From an uncultured Bacteroidia bacterium (GTDB taxonomy: Bacteria; Bacteroidota; Bacteroidia; Bacteroidales; UBA932), in the NCBI GenBank assembly GCA_902785785.1, contig CADAAA010000008.1, forward strand, positions 1 to 64,000: a DNA stretch of 64,000 bases, in the 5' to 3' direction. This document shows positions 14,781-23,273 of the stretch, piece after piece (position 1 is the first letter of the stretch; every line of letters starts with the position of its first letter). Below the pieces are notes generated by a model, which was given only the letters and a program-made list of their open reading frames with translations, had not been told where the DNA came from and did no database searches. Both the position numbers and the translations under genes were made by a program.

Positions 14781-16817
14781 CTATAATACCTTGATCTCGC
14801 CGGAGGCTTCGGCGAACGGTCCGGGAAGGACCTCGGATCCCCTGGGCTTGCCGTTGTAATCCACGTTGAAAGTGATGGGGCTTCCATCGGGATTCTCGAA
14901 TGCCTGGTCAGGCTCGAATGCCTTGCCGAGACAAGCGGTATCCAGTAACTCTCCCCTGAAGGATGCTATGGCATCGAACAGGTCGGTCTCAAGGAAATAT
15001 CCGCCGTCCTTCTCCACCAGTTCCACCTTGACGGGCTTCTCGCTGACGAGCTTGACGGATTCCTTCTCCCAGGCCTTGGCGCCTCCGATATAGGCATTGC
15101 CCGCTGCCCACACAGGCAGATGGCTGAAATGCGGCTCCATGCAGACATACATGTTGGCAGGGGCTTCCAGGTGGAACTGCTTGATCCATTCCTCATAGGT
15201 CGGGTAACCGTCGAACACGAAGGTGCCGGACCGGAGGTTGATGCTCTGCTGCTCTCCGCCGAGGTCTCCGGACGAATGCGAGTCCTCGGCAGGATAGTGC
15301 TGGATGAAGATATTGTTGTAGAAACGGTCGTCGCCGTGAAGGATGGTCATGAATCCCATCACCTCCGTGCGGTGCGGAATGTGATACGGGGTATAGCGCT
15401 CCTCCTTGTTGCCTTTGACAAAGAAGGCCGTACCGGAACCGACATCGGCTATGGAGCCGAGACAGAGATTGTGTACGAAGGCGACGCCCTCGGTAGGCAT
15501 GCGGATGGCGCACTTGGAGAGCATGACGTTGTTATCGATAAGGGTCGGGCCATGGGCTACCTCGACGAAGATATCCTGATTGGCCATCATGCTGCTGGCC
15601 TCGGGACATGAGTCAGGTATATGATTGTCGTGCAAGAGGTTGCAGGTGATGCGCGTGCCCTGCGCCTCCCAGTCGCACCAGATGCCCATGGTGCAATGAT
15701 GGATGTGGTTGCGACGGAAAGTCACGTCGATGGCGGCGTGAAGCTTGATACCGGCGATCTCGGCTCCGCCGAGCTCCTGCATGTTGTTGATGTTGTGGAT
15801 ATGGTTGTCCTCGATGGTGCTGAAGACACATCCCATGCGGCCGACGATGCCGGTCTGCTCGCAGTGGTGGATGTGGCAGCGGCGGACAATGTGGTGGCCG
15901 ATATTCTCCTTGAGCCACCCGTGATACTGGCCGCGGCAGACGGTGTCACGCTCCATCTGGGTGGGACTCTTGACATACTTGGTGGTAAAGAAATGGTCAT
16001 TCTCGGGGTCGAGATACTTGCCGAGAGAGATGCCGCAGCACTTGCTGTCGGATATCTCGCAATCCTCGATGACCCAGCACTTTGACCAGTGGGGGCCGAC
16101 CATTCCGTCCTGGAACGCTGCAGGCGGGGCCCAGGTCGTGGCGGCCTTGTCCACCTTGAAGCCGCTGAAGGTGATGTATCCTACACCTGTCTTCGAGGGG
16201 AAGAAACAACGCCTCCGGACATTGATGTCGACCTGCTCCGCATTGGGATCCAGTCCCTGGAAATTAGCATATATGACCGTGCATCCGCCATCCTGCTCTG
16301 TATACCACTTATAGATGGTCCGTTCCGGCTCCCAGGAGGGCTTGAACACCTCTCCCTTGATGCAATCCTCCAGCGTGTCGGCCTCGTAGAGCTGGCGGCC
16401 GTTGAGATATACTGCACCAGTATGCTTGGTAGGCGGTGCGAAATACCAGTCGCCCCCGACGAAAGTCGTGTAGGGATTGTAGTCGCCGAAGAGTTTGTTG
16501 TCCACGCGGCATACCCAGACATTGCCCTTGAAAGGCTTCCAGTCCTTGATAATCTCGGCGCCTGTGATCTCGGCTCCGAGAGGCTCCGCACTGCGGTATG
16601 TGATACGCGCATCCTCGGTGCCCGCATTCTTGGGATCGACATACTCGCGATAGATACCCGGTGCGACGAGCACCTCGTCGCCGGGAAGGGCGACTTGAGC
16701 AGCATCATTGATATGCTTGAAAGGATTATTGACTGATCCGTCTCCCCCCGCAGGGGCGTTGATGTCAACGTAAATGGTCTTTGCCTGCCTTCCGCAGGCT
16801 GATGAAGGTGATGTCAT
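14781..16817 (-). CDS. GH120 beta-xylosidase
   Basis: A 678-residue right-handed beta-helix enzyme. The sequence follows GH120 closely: YREYVDPKNAGTEDARITYR, IYANFQGLDPNAEQVDINVR, WAPPAAFQDGMVGPHWSKCW, and the active-site strands IWCDWEAQGTRI and QDIFVEVAHGP. By recall of the Thermoanaerobacterium XylC structure, Asp382 here is the nucleophile and Glu419 the acid/base. GH120 removes terminal xylose from xylo-oligosaccharides or xylosides. A longer frame starts at a TTG (16838) inside the promoter -7 box, so the ATG at 16817 is chosen; this leaves no obvious signal peptide, hinting at an intracellular enzyme. Promoter TTG-N20-TATATTTG lies just upstream. It is 31 bases before the alpha/beta-hydrolase of the steroid-type operon and close to xylan genes on the other side. 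Confidence 0.88.
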   Translation of the reverse strand: MTSPSSACGRQAKTIYVDINAPAGGDGSVNNPFKHINDAAQVALPGDEVLVAPGIYREYVDPKNAGTEDARITYRSAEPLGAEITGAEIIKDWKPFKGNVWVCRVDNKLFGDYNPYTTFVGGDWYFAPPTKHTGAVYLNGRQLYEADTLEDCIKGEVFKPSWEPERTIYKWYTEQDGGCTVIYANFQGLDPNAEQVDINVRRRCFFPSKTGVGYITFSGFKVDKAATTWAPPAAFQDGMVGPHWSKCWVIEDCEISDSKCCGISLGKYLDPENDHFFTTKYVKSPTQMERDTVCRGQYHGWLKENIGHHIVRRCHIHHCEQTGIVGRMGCVFSTIEDNHIHNINNMQELGGAEIAGIKLHAAIDVTFRRNHIHHCTMGIWCDWEAQGTRITCNLLHDNHIPDSCPEASSMMANQDIFVEVAHGPTLIDNNVMLSKCAIRMPTEGVAFVHNLCLGSIADVGSGTAFFVKGNKEERYTPYHIPHRTEVMGFMTILHGDDRFYNNIFIQHYPAEDSHSSGDLGGEQQSINLRSGTFVFDGYPTYEEWIKQFHLEAPANMYVCMEPHFSHLPVWAAGNAYIGGAKAWEKESVKLVSEKPVKVELVEKDGGYFLETDLFDAIASFRGELLDTACLGKAFEPDQAFENPDGSPITFNVDYNGKPRGSEVLPGPFAEASGEIKVL

Positions 16818-16835
16818 AATAAATGTGGTTTTCCC

Positions 16836-16866
16836 CAAATATACTCATTCCACGGCACATTTTCAA
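16836..16866 (-). promoter_or_regulatory. Promoter of the GH120 gene
   Basis: On the minus strand TTG (16864-16866), 20 bases, TATATTTG (16836-16843). Transcription should start near 16830, about 13 bases before the ATG at 16817. This rules out the longer TTG start. Confidence 0.75.
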
Positions 16867-16878
16867 GGATTGGCGTTT

Positions 16879-16907
16879 TTGTTTTAAAGTCAGATTGCGT
16901 ATCTTTA
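16879..16907 (+). promoter_or_regulatory. Promoter toward the small exported protein and GH-A lipoprotein
   Basis: TTG (16879-16881), 18 bases, TATCTTTA (16900-16907), one mismatch to the TAnnTTTG box. It is back-to-back with the GH120 promoter, so the two transcription units diverge from a region of about 60 bases and could share a regulator. Confidence 0.55.
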
Positions 16908-16929
16908 CACAGACAATGACACTAAGGCT

Positions 16930-17163
16930 ATGAAACTCCCTGTGAAAAAACCACTTCTCTCATTCCTCTTCCTGCTGGCTGCATTGACGTGCCTCGCGCA
17001 AGGCGTTCCGGCACTCGAACAGCTCAAGGCGGATCCCGTCCTTGTGAAATGCATGCTCAACGGTTTCGAGGCTTCCCTACCCATTGCCACCGACATGTTC
17101 CCCTACTACAGGTGGAATGACCTTAGAGATTTCTACACAGCAAGATGCAACTCGAACAAATGA
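16930..17163 (+). CDS. Short exported protein, probably a truncated gene
   Basis: A 77-residue product with a strong signal peptide (PLLSFLFLLAALTCLAQG) followed by only about 50 residues: LEQLKADPVLVKCMLNGFEA and TDMFPYYRWNDLRDFYTARC. The mature part reads like a piece of a folded domain with aromatic residues, not a linker, and stops abruptly 19 bases before the GH-A lipoprotein gene. I do not recognise the family. It has its own promoter, so it may be translated. It is either a small secreted protein or the front of a gene whose remainder was lost. Confidence 0.5.
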   Translation: MKLPVKKPLLSFLFLLAALTCLAQGVPALEQLKADPVLVKCMLNGFEASLPIATDMFPYYRWNDLRDFYTARCNSNK

Positions 17164-17182
17164 TCAATCAATATATACCATC

Positions 17183-18376
17183 ATGAGACAAAGTTTATTA
17201 GTTTTGGCACTTTTGGGGGCAGGCCTCCTTTCCTGCTCCACACCTGTTCAGAAAGTTGACAAGTATGCCGTCGACTGTACCACGATACGCGGTTTCAACT
17301 ATACTCCCGCGACCGTGGCAGAGCCGCGCCATCATGTCGACACATGGGTGAAGTACAACGAGTCCGTCATAGATTTCGATCTTGATCTCGCCCAGGGTCT
17401 CAAGCTCAACATGGCGCGCGTATTCGTTCCTTACCAGTGCTTCACAGAGTTGGGTGACACTTTGACGACCAGGCTCAGGGACTTCGCCAAGCGTTGTGAG
17501 GCGCGCGGCATCGGCTTCGTCCCTGTCGTCGGCAGCGGACGCTGGACACGTGATTCGACCTTGCTGTCGCAGGCTGACGAGTGGGTAGACTTCCTCGTGG
17601 CGGCCCTCAAGGACGAGCCCAGCCTGATGATGTGGGACCTGATGAACGAGCCCGACCTCAACAGGAGGATGAAGGAGTCCAATTTCGAGAACTGCAAGCT
17701 GATGTACAGGCTGTTCAAGGAAAAGGATCCCGACACTCCCCTTACGATCGGCATGGAGAAGGTCTCCTGCATGATCGAAATGGCCGACTATGCGGACATC
17801 CTGCAGTTCCACAACTATTCGGAGACACGGGACATGGTCCGTGACACCATAGCCAAGGCCAAGGCTTTCGCGGCCAGCGTCGGCAAGCAGGTATTCAATG
17901 GAGAGATGGGCTGCATCGCACGTGCAAATCCCTATGACGTGACTCTCGAGGAGCACATGAAGGCAGACATGGGCTGGTGCATCTGGGAGCTCATGATCGT
18001 CGAGAAAGGCTGGGGCACGGTGCACGGTGTCTTCTACGAAGACGGTACCGTCCGCGATCCTTCCATCCCCGCCGCCATCCTCGGCTATTTCCGCAACAGG
18101 GAGGATCCATTCCCTTATTTCCCTGACAAGGAGGACAAGATCGGCAGCTTCCTCACCCGCTTCGACCAGTGGAAGAAAGACGGAGCGAAGGACTTCGAGA
18201 CGGGCATCCACATCGCTGAAGTGGGAGCCAACATGCTCGAGTCGGCTCAGCTCGCCCCTATGTACGAAGCCCCGACATGGCAGGTCGAACAGTTGAGGAA
18301 AAGCGGAGACGTCAAGGCCCTGCGGACCTTGCTTGAAAAGTACGCCTCAATCCTGAAACCTTATAAGAAACAATAA
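17183..18376 (+). CDS. Clan GH-A glycoside hydrolase lipoprotein (GH5-like)
   Basis: A 397-residue lipoprotein: LALLGAGLLSCS gives the lipobox Cys at 18. The TIM-barrel shows WDLMNEPDLN with the acid/base Glu156 (preceded by the usual Asn) and KQVFNGEMGC with the nucleophile Glu241, the retaining clan GH-A pair. IRGFNYTPAT and KLNMARVFVPY are the first strands and WCIWELMIVEKGWGTVHGVF the last. This suggests an endo- or exo-acting enzyme on a beta-glycan (cellulase/mannanase/xylanase-like), held on the cell surface or facing the periplasm; the exact family cannot be fixed. The start at 17183 is preferred over an upstream in-frame ATG because the signal peptide begins here. A bidirectional terminator follows. 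Confidence 0.8.
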   Translation: MRQSLLVLALLGAGLLSCSTPVQKVDKYAVDCTTIRGFNYTPATVAEPRHHVDTWVKYNESVIDFDLDLAQGLKLNMARVFVPYQCFTELGDTLTTRLRDFAKRCEARGIGFVPVVGSGRWTRDSTLLSQADEWVDFLVAALKDEPSLMMWDLMNEPDLNRRMKESNFENCKLMYRLFKEKDPDTPLTIGMEKVSCMIEMADYADILQFHNYSETRDMVRDTIAKAKAFAASVGKQVFNGEMGCIARANPYDVTLEEHMKADMGWCIWELMIVEKGWGTVHGVFYEDGTVRDPSIPAAILGYFRNREDPFPYFPDKEDKIGSFLTRFDQWKKDGAKDFETGIHIAEVGANMLESAQLAPMYEAPTWQVEQLRKSGDVKALRTLLEKYASILKPYKKQ

Positions 18377-18410
18377 AAAACGGGAGCTTTCGAAGCTCCC
18401 GTTTTTTTTT
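18373..18410. terminator. Bidirectional terminator
   Basis: A 10-base stem (18380-18389 with 18392-18401, core CGGGAGC/GCTCCCG) has an A tract on the left and a run of ten T on the right. It ends the GH-A gene on the plus strand and, from the other side, the SusC-to-GH10 operon, whose last stop codon lies at 18409-18411. Confidence 0.9.
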
Positions 18411-19572
18411 ATTTGGGTATCGCAATCACACGATAGAACGCATCGTGCGGTGTAAGGTCCCTGCGGAATAACAACGGATAGTTGGTACGGCCGGGAACCG
18501 GATAACCGTTCTTCCATGAGCCTCCGTCCTGGACTCCCCAGAAAGTTACACGGTCGATCACGTCACGGTGGTCGTAGAAGATCTTGAAGAGCTCCTCATA
18601 CCTGTCGGCGAGCTGTTTCTCCACCTCGGCAGGGAGACCGTCCCTGTAGGGATCAAGGTACTCCTTGAACTCCTCGAGCTGGAACTGAGGATCCGACATG
18701 ACCTGGCCGATGACCTGGCCTTCCCTTGTAAGAGGGAGCACGTCGATGTCGATCTCGGTGATCATCACCTTGACGCCAAGCGCAGCAATCTTCTCGATAG
18801 CATCCACCACATACTGGTTCTTCGGATAGTTGAGTCCCCAGTGAGCCTGGATGCCGACGCCGTCGATACGGATGCCTTCTTCCTTCAGCATCTTCACGAT
18901 GTGAAGGACACCCTCAAGTTTGGAAGGACGCCATACATTGAACTCGTTGTAGTAGAGCTCGGTGTCCGGAGCATACTGCTCGGCGAAGCGGAAAACTGTC
19001 TTGACGATCTCGTCACCATACTCCTCGCCACCGAAAGCGTGGACCCAGCCCTTGTCGCGGTATCCGCCCTGTTCGGAGACGATCTCATTGATAACGTCCC
19101 ACGCGTCTACCCTGCCTTTAAAGTGGGTGCAGACGGTCTCGATATAGCTCCGGAGAGTCTCTACGAGCTCATCGTGACTCTTGGGATTGCCCTTCTCATC
19201 ATTCCAGAAGAATTCGGGAGTCTGATTGTGCCAGCACAGCGTGTGTCCCATAGTGAACATCCCATGCTCTTTGGCAAAATCGACATAGCGGTCGGCGCGT
19301 TCCCAGTTCCAGACATCCGGTCTGGGATGAAGGGACTCGGGCTTGAGTTCATTACCCGGGGTAAGCGAATTGAAGTGCTTGAGGATCAAGGCCTCATATT
19401 CGGGGTTGCGTCCGCTCACCTCAAACGAGCTGACGGCTGCACCGATCTTGAAGGCGTCCTTGTAAACATCCTTGAGTCCCGGTATCTCGGCCGGTTCCTT
19501 CGGTGCGGAGGAACAGGAGATGAGGGCAATCACGGCTGCCAGGACGATGCCCGTTCTGTTGAAAGCTTTCAT
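18409..19572 (-). CDS. GH10 endo-1,4-beta-xylanase lipoprotein
   Basis: A 387-residue lipoprotein (lipobox ALISC, Cys20). The GH10 barrel is complete: NSLTPGNELKPESLH, MGHTLCWHNQTPEFF, WDVINEIV with acid/base Glu163, YYNEFNVWRP, GVGIQAHWGLNYP, and MITEIDIDVL with nucleophile Glu273, followed by VTFWGVQDGGSW. It cleaves the xylan backbone to xylo-oligosaccharides, most likely at the cell surface. It is the last gene of the operon running SusC, SusD, accessory protein, GH43, accessory protein, GH43, GH10, with a 6-base gap to the GH43. This makes xylan (probably arabino- or glucuronoxylan) the likely substrate of the whole locus. Confidence 0.95.
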   Translation of the reverse strand: MKAFNRTGIVLAAVIALISCSSAPKEPAEIPGLKDVYKDAFKIGAAVSSFEVSGRNPEYEALILKHFNSLTPGNELKPESLHPRPDVWNWERADRYVDFAKEHGMFTMGHTLCWHNQTPEFFWNDEKGNPKSHDELVETLRSYIETVCTHFKGRVDAWDVINEIVSEQGGYRDKGWVHAFGGEEYGDEIVKTVFRFAEQYAPDTELYYNEFNVWRPSKLEGVLHIVKMLKEEGIRIDGVGIQAHWGLNYPKNQYVVDAIEKIAALGVKVMITEIDIDVLPLTREGQVIGQVMSDPQFQLEEFKEYLDPYRDGLPAEVEKQLADRYEELFKIFYDHRDVIDRVTFWGVQDGGSWKNGYPVPGRTNYPLLFRRDLTPHDAFYRVIAIPK

Positions 19573-19578
19573 AAAGGT

Positions 19579-21030
19579 TTATTTAACAGGTGAATAACAT
19601 CTGAAATCCCATTTGGAATTGTCGCTCTTGAAATCGAACGGAGCAAGCGTCGGGGAGCAGTCACCAAGGGAGACAAGAGCATAGGGCTCGTCGTGTCCGG
19701 GGATGGACTTCGGCATGATGCGGTAAGTTCCGTCGGTCAGCTGGTCGATACGCCATAGCTGCTCGGGAGCGCCGGTGAATGCCGGGACGGTCTCGACCTC
19801 AGCCTTGTCGTTTGCAGCCAGGGCGCGGTCAGTACCCGCGATGACAATCTTGTAGTAAGGACCGCCGAGATAGCCGCCGGCCTCGGGAACGGGGATAACG
19901 CTCCACCTCTGCCAAGGCCTGCCCATATAGTAGCCGTTCCTGGCCCCGATGACGCCTTCCGGCCAAGTGCCGGCGACATCTTCGAGTTTCTGCTCCTCAA
20001 GTACGACGTTGGGTTGAGGTTCATTGCCTCTGCCGAGGCCGCGCATCGCGCCCTGGGCGCGGATGAAGTCCACCTCAAGCTCGAGGGCGTAACCGCTTCG
20101 GACTGACTGGATCTCATACGTACCCTCGCGGAAAGCCTCGCCGGCCACCGGCCAGCCGTCTTTCCACAGGAGCGGGCGGATAGCCAGTACGCTCCTGCCG
20201 CTCTGGTCCATGTCGGCCTCCCAGTGGAAAGACATCTTCTCAACGCCTTCCTCCTCGATGTAACGTCCGAAATGGCCGGGGCCTACAAGCCTGCCTTCGG
20301 TAGTGACGACGGACTTGCCGCCGCCCTGGATCATGGAACGTCCGACATTGTCGATGAACGGTCCGTTGACGTTGCGCGAGCGTCCTACCACGATATTGTA
20401 GGTGGAGTTGACTCCGTCGCAGCAGGTTCCGTGAGTACCGAGAAGGTAATACCAACCGTCACGGTACATCATGGTCGAAGCTTCCATGTTCCTTCCGACG
20501 TCGATGGCTTCATTGCCCTCTACACGGAATCCGGTCTTGGGATCGAGCTCGACCTGGCGGATATGTCCGAAATAAGTACCGCAAGTAAGCCAGAGCCTGC
20601 CTGTGGTCGGATCCAGCAGGACTCCAGGATCGATGGCGTTGAAGTCCTCATCCACAAGCGATTCGCAAACCATCACGGGCTCGGAGTAAGCGAAGTCCGG
20701 GGAATCCGGATCGAGCGTCTTGTTCCACATCGTCATGATCTTGCTGGCGTGACCGCCACCCATTCCACCTCCTGTCGTTCCGTAGATGATAAGATAACGG
20801 TCTCCGATCTTAATGGCATCGGGAGCTGCACCGCCGCCTGGCCTGACGGCCCCGCTGTGCCAACTCCAGCCATCCTCTGAGATGAGACCGCCGCCGCCGG
20901 TACCGAAGGTGAAATACTTGCCGTCGCTCTTTACGATGGACGACGGATCATGGATATAGGGAGCACCCGTCTGGGCGTGCAACGATACTCCGGTGAGGAG
21001 TAAAATGCAAATGAATACTATCCTTTTCAT
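19579..21030 (-). CDS. GH43 enzyme with C-terminal beta-rich domain (copy A)
   Basis: A 483-residue secreted enzyme. The signal peptide ends LHAQ; the five-blade propeller begins PYIHDPSSIVKSDGKYFTFG with catalytic base Asp28. AIDPGVLLDPTTGRLWLTCG holds the pKa-modulating Asp, NMEASTMMYRDGWYYLLG the general-acid Glu, and GTCCDGVNSTYNIVVGRSR is typical of the arabinanase/xylosidase-like GH43 branch. The C-terminal ~150 residues (GAPEQLWRIDQLTDGTYRIM) read like a trefoil or beta-sandwich binding module with QLWR-type repeats. It probably releases arabinose or xylose units from (arabino)xylan. A close paralogue (copy B) lies 800 bases upstream in the operon, each preceded by a paralogous accessory protein. 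Confidence 0.9.
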   Translation of the reverse strand: MKRIVFICILLLTGVSLHAQTGAPYIHDPSSIVKSDGKYFTFGTGGGGLISEDGWSWHSGAVRPGGGAAPDAIKIGDRYLIIYGTTGGGMGGGHASKIMTMWNKTLDPDSPDFAYSEPVMVCESLVDEDFNAIDPGVLLDPTTGRLWLTCGTYFGHIRQVELDPKTGFRVEGNEAIDVGRNMEASTMMYRDGWYYLLGTHGTCCDGVNSTYNIVVGRSRNVNGPFIDNVGRSMIQGGGKSVVTTEGRLVGPGHFGRYIEEEGVEKMSFHWEADMDQSGRSVLAIRPLLWKDGWPVAGEAFREGTYEIQSVRSGYALELEVDFIRAQGAMRGLGRGNEPQPNVVLEEQKLEDVAGTWPEGVIGARNGYYMGRPWQRWSVIPVPEAGGYLGGPYYKIVIAGTDRALAANDKAEVETVPAFTGAPEQLWRIDQLTDGTYRIMPKSIPGHDEPYALVSLGDCSPTLAPFDFKSDNSKWDFRCYSPVK

Positions 21031-21045
21031 AATCTCAGTTCTTTA

Positions 21046-21831
21046 TCAGTTGCACGTAATGGTATATCCGGTTACAGGTTTTCCGGTGTCATCGATGAAA
21101 CGGGCGCAGAATTCGCTCATGCCGGGGCCGTTCATGGTGACGCCGCGAAGGATGTTCTTACCTTTCTTCAGGGTGACACGGTCGGATACGGCGCTGTCGA
21201 CTCCCATGTGGCGGTCACCCGCCAGCAGCAGCACCTCCTCGCCGTTGACCCACCATCTCGCAGCCTTGTTCGAGCCGACTGCAAGCCTGACGTTCTCGAT
21301 GTCTTCCTCGCAGTTAATGACGGTCACGGTCCAGAAGATGACGCCGTAACGGTCCTTGTCGAGGCCGGTAGCGAAGCGGAAGAGCTTGACGAAGAAATGG
21401 TCGCTGTCAAGGGCGTGCCAGGTCAATGTCGCCTTGACGAATTTCGGCTGGTCCTGCTGCGGCCGTGCAGCGGGACGGTTCGAACTCAGGTTTACCGGAG
21501 GCTGATACTCCATGGTGACCTTGACCTTGTCTCCGTCTTTGGGAAGGACTGTCAGCTGGTCAGGAAAGTACTCCACGCTGAGATTCTCACGGGTATAGGA
21601 GTCTGTAAAAACCCTGTTCGTGGGATTGGGCTTGCTGATCGGCTCGAGTATCATCCAGCGACGGATGAACCCTTCCGCATCCGGAGTAGCCGAAGGAGTG
21701 GTGACGGGCTTGAAATAGCCTTTCAGTGCCTCTGCCACGTCGATCTTGGAGTTCTTCTTCTGCGCCTGCACCTGGACCGCTGTGACCGCCATCAAGGCCA
21801 GGAGCAGAAGGATTCTGAAACTTCTTTTCAT
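21046..21831 (-). CDS. Exported accessory protein (copy A)
   Basis: A 261-residue exported protein with signal peptide (ILLLLALMAVTAVQVQAQ). It resembles the N-terminal non-catalytic domain found in front of Bacteroidota xylan esterases: EGFIRRWMILEPI, FFVKLFRFATGLDKDRYGVI, FWTVTVINCEEDIENVRLAV, RWWVNGEEVLLLAGDR, LKKGKNILRGVTMNGPG. That pattern suggests a galactose-binding-like beta-sandwich that presents substrate. No catalytic Ser or acid pair is evident, so a carbohydrate-binding helper is more likely than an enzyme. It contains an Asn/Pro/Arg/Gln-rich loop (PAARPQQDQPKF) absent from its paralogue at 23274-23987. It lies between the two GH43 genes with gaps of 4 and 15 bases. Confidence 0.72.
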   Translation of the reverse strand: MKRSFRILLLLALMAVTAVQVQAQKKNSKIDVAEALKGYFKPVTTPSATPDAEGFIRRWMILEPISKPNPTNRVFTDSYTRENLSVEYFPDQLTVLPKDGDKVKVTMEYQPPVNLSSNRPAARPQQDQPKFVKATLTWHALDSDHFFVKLFRFATGLDKDRYGVIFWTVTVINCEEDIENVRLAVGSNKAARWWVNGEEVLLLAGDRHMGVDSAVSDRVTLKKGKNILRGVTMNGPGMSEFCARFIDDTGKPVTGYTITCN

Positions 21832-21835
21832 TGTA

Positions 21836-23272
21836 TCAATGTTTTAATAGGTTCCACTTGGAGTTGTCGCTGTCAGGGTTGAATACGCCAAGTGACGGCG
21901 TACTGTCGGCAACGGAGACGAGAACGAGCTCCTCGTCCGTACCGGGAACGGATTTGGGCATTATCCTGTATGTCCCGTCGGTCAGGCGGTCGATTCTCCA
22001 CAATTGCTCGGGAGCACCGGTGAACTCGGGGACCGTGACAATCTCCTTGCCGGCAGTCGCGGCAAGAGCGCGGCCAGTTCCGGCGATGGTGATCTTGCAG
22101 TAAGCGCCGCCGATGAAACCGCCAAGTTCAGGGACTTCGGTAATTTCCCAGGCCTGGTGAGGCCTGAAGAGTTCGGGACCGATGCGGAGAGAAATCTCCC
22201 CTTCCGGCCATGTGCCGATGACATCTTCCAGTTTCTGGTCCTCAAGGGCCACGACATTGTCGTCACCGTTGCGGTTGAAACCTCTCATGCCACCGGCCAT
22301 CGGGACATTGTTGACGGCGAGTTCCAGTGCATAACCCCTCCTCTCGGAGACAAGGCTGTACTCTCCGTTCTCGAAAGGCTCACCGGCCACGGGCCAGCCG
22401 TCTTTCCACATCAGTGGACGGATGGCAAGTACGCTCCTGCCGCTGCGGTCGAGATCTCCCTCGAAATGGAACGACATCTTCTCGATGCCCTTGCCGACGA
22501 TGAAACGGCCGAAATGGCCGGCACCGATACGGCGGGGCTCGGAAGCGAGAACAAGCTTTCCTCCTCCATGGATCATGTCACGGCCGACATTGTCCACATA
22601 GGGCCCGGTAGGGCTCTTGGAACGGCCGACAATGATTTCGTAAGTGGAGTTGACCCCGCTGCAGCAGGTGCCGTGGGTTGCGAGCAGATAATACCAGCCG
22701 TCGTTGTAAGTCATCTCTCCGGCTTCGCAGGAGAGCGCTACATCGACAGGCTCGCTGATGGGCTGAGCAGTCTTGGGATCGAGCTCCCTGATACGCAGAT
22801 AGCCGAAATATGTGCCGTAGACAAGCCAGAGCCTGCCGTCGGGGCCCATCATGAGTCCGGGGTCTATGCCGTCGCAATCCTCATAGCCGTTCGACCCGCC
22901 AAGGTCCATCGGCTCAGAGTACTCGAAATCAGGGGATTCGGGATCCAGCGTCTTATTCCACATCGCATACACGTGGGAACTGTAACGAAGGCCGGAACCA
23001 TTGCCGGTAGAATAGACGACAAGATAGCGGTCACCGATCTTAATAGCATCGGGGGCGACTCCGCCGCCGGGGCGGACTCCGCCGCTGTGCCAATTCCAAC
23101 CGTCCTCGGAGATAAGGCCTCCGCTTCCGGTTCCGAACGTATAATACTTGCCGTCGCATTCGACGACGGTGGAAGGGTCATGGATGTACGGACTCCCTAT
23201 CTGTGCGGAAGCCACGATGGAGAGGAACAATGCCGTGAGGGCGGTAAGCCCGGATAATGCTGTCTTCTTCAT
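21836..23272 (-). CDS. GH43 enzyme with C-terminal beta-rich domain (copy B)
   Basis: A 478-residue paralogue of the downstream GH43. The signal peptide ends VASAQ; PYIHDPSTVVECDGKYYTFG gives catalytic Asp32, GIDPGLMMGPDGRLWLVYG the second Asp, and CEAGEMTYNDGWYYLLATHG the Glu region, followed by TCCSGVNSTYEIIVGRS. Here the Glu is followed by AGEM in place of the AST of copy A, a change near the catalytic Glu that may alter specificity. The C-terminal module (GAPEQLWRIDRLTDGTYRIM) is nearly the same in both. Adjacent genes are 1 and 4 bases away. The pair likely arose by tandem duplication of a two-gene block and may have split between arabinose- and xylose-releasing roles. Confidence 0.9.
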   Translation of the reverse strand: MKKTALSGLTALTALFLSIVASAQIGSPYIHDPSTVVECDGKYYTFGTGSGGLISEDGWNWHSGGVRPGGGVAPDAIKIGDRYLVVYSTGNGSGLRYSSHVYAMWNKTLDPESPDFEYSEPMDLGGSNGYEDCDGIDPGLMMGPDGRLWLVYGTYFGYLRIRELDPKTAQPISEPVDVALSCEAGEMTYNDGWYYLLATHGTCCSGVNSTYEIIVGRSKSPTGPYVDNVGRDMIHGGGKLVLASEPRRIGAGHFGRFIVGKGIEKMSFHFEGDLDRSGRSVLAIRPLMWKDGWPVAGEPFENGEYSLVSERRGYALELAVNNVPMAGGMRGFNRNGDDNVVALEDQKLEDVIGTWPEGEISLRIGPELFRPHQAWEITEVPELGGFIGGAYCKITIAGTGRALAATAGKEIVTVPEFTGAPEQLWRIDRLTDGTYRIMPKSVPGTDEELVLVSVADSTPSLGVFNPDSDNSKWNLLKH

Positions 23273-23273
23273 A

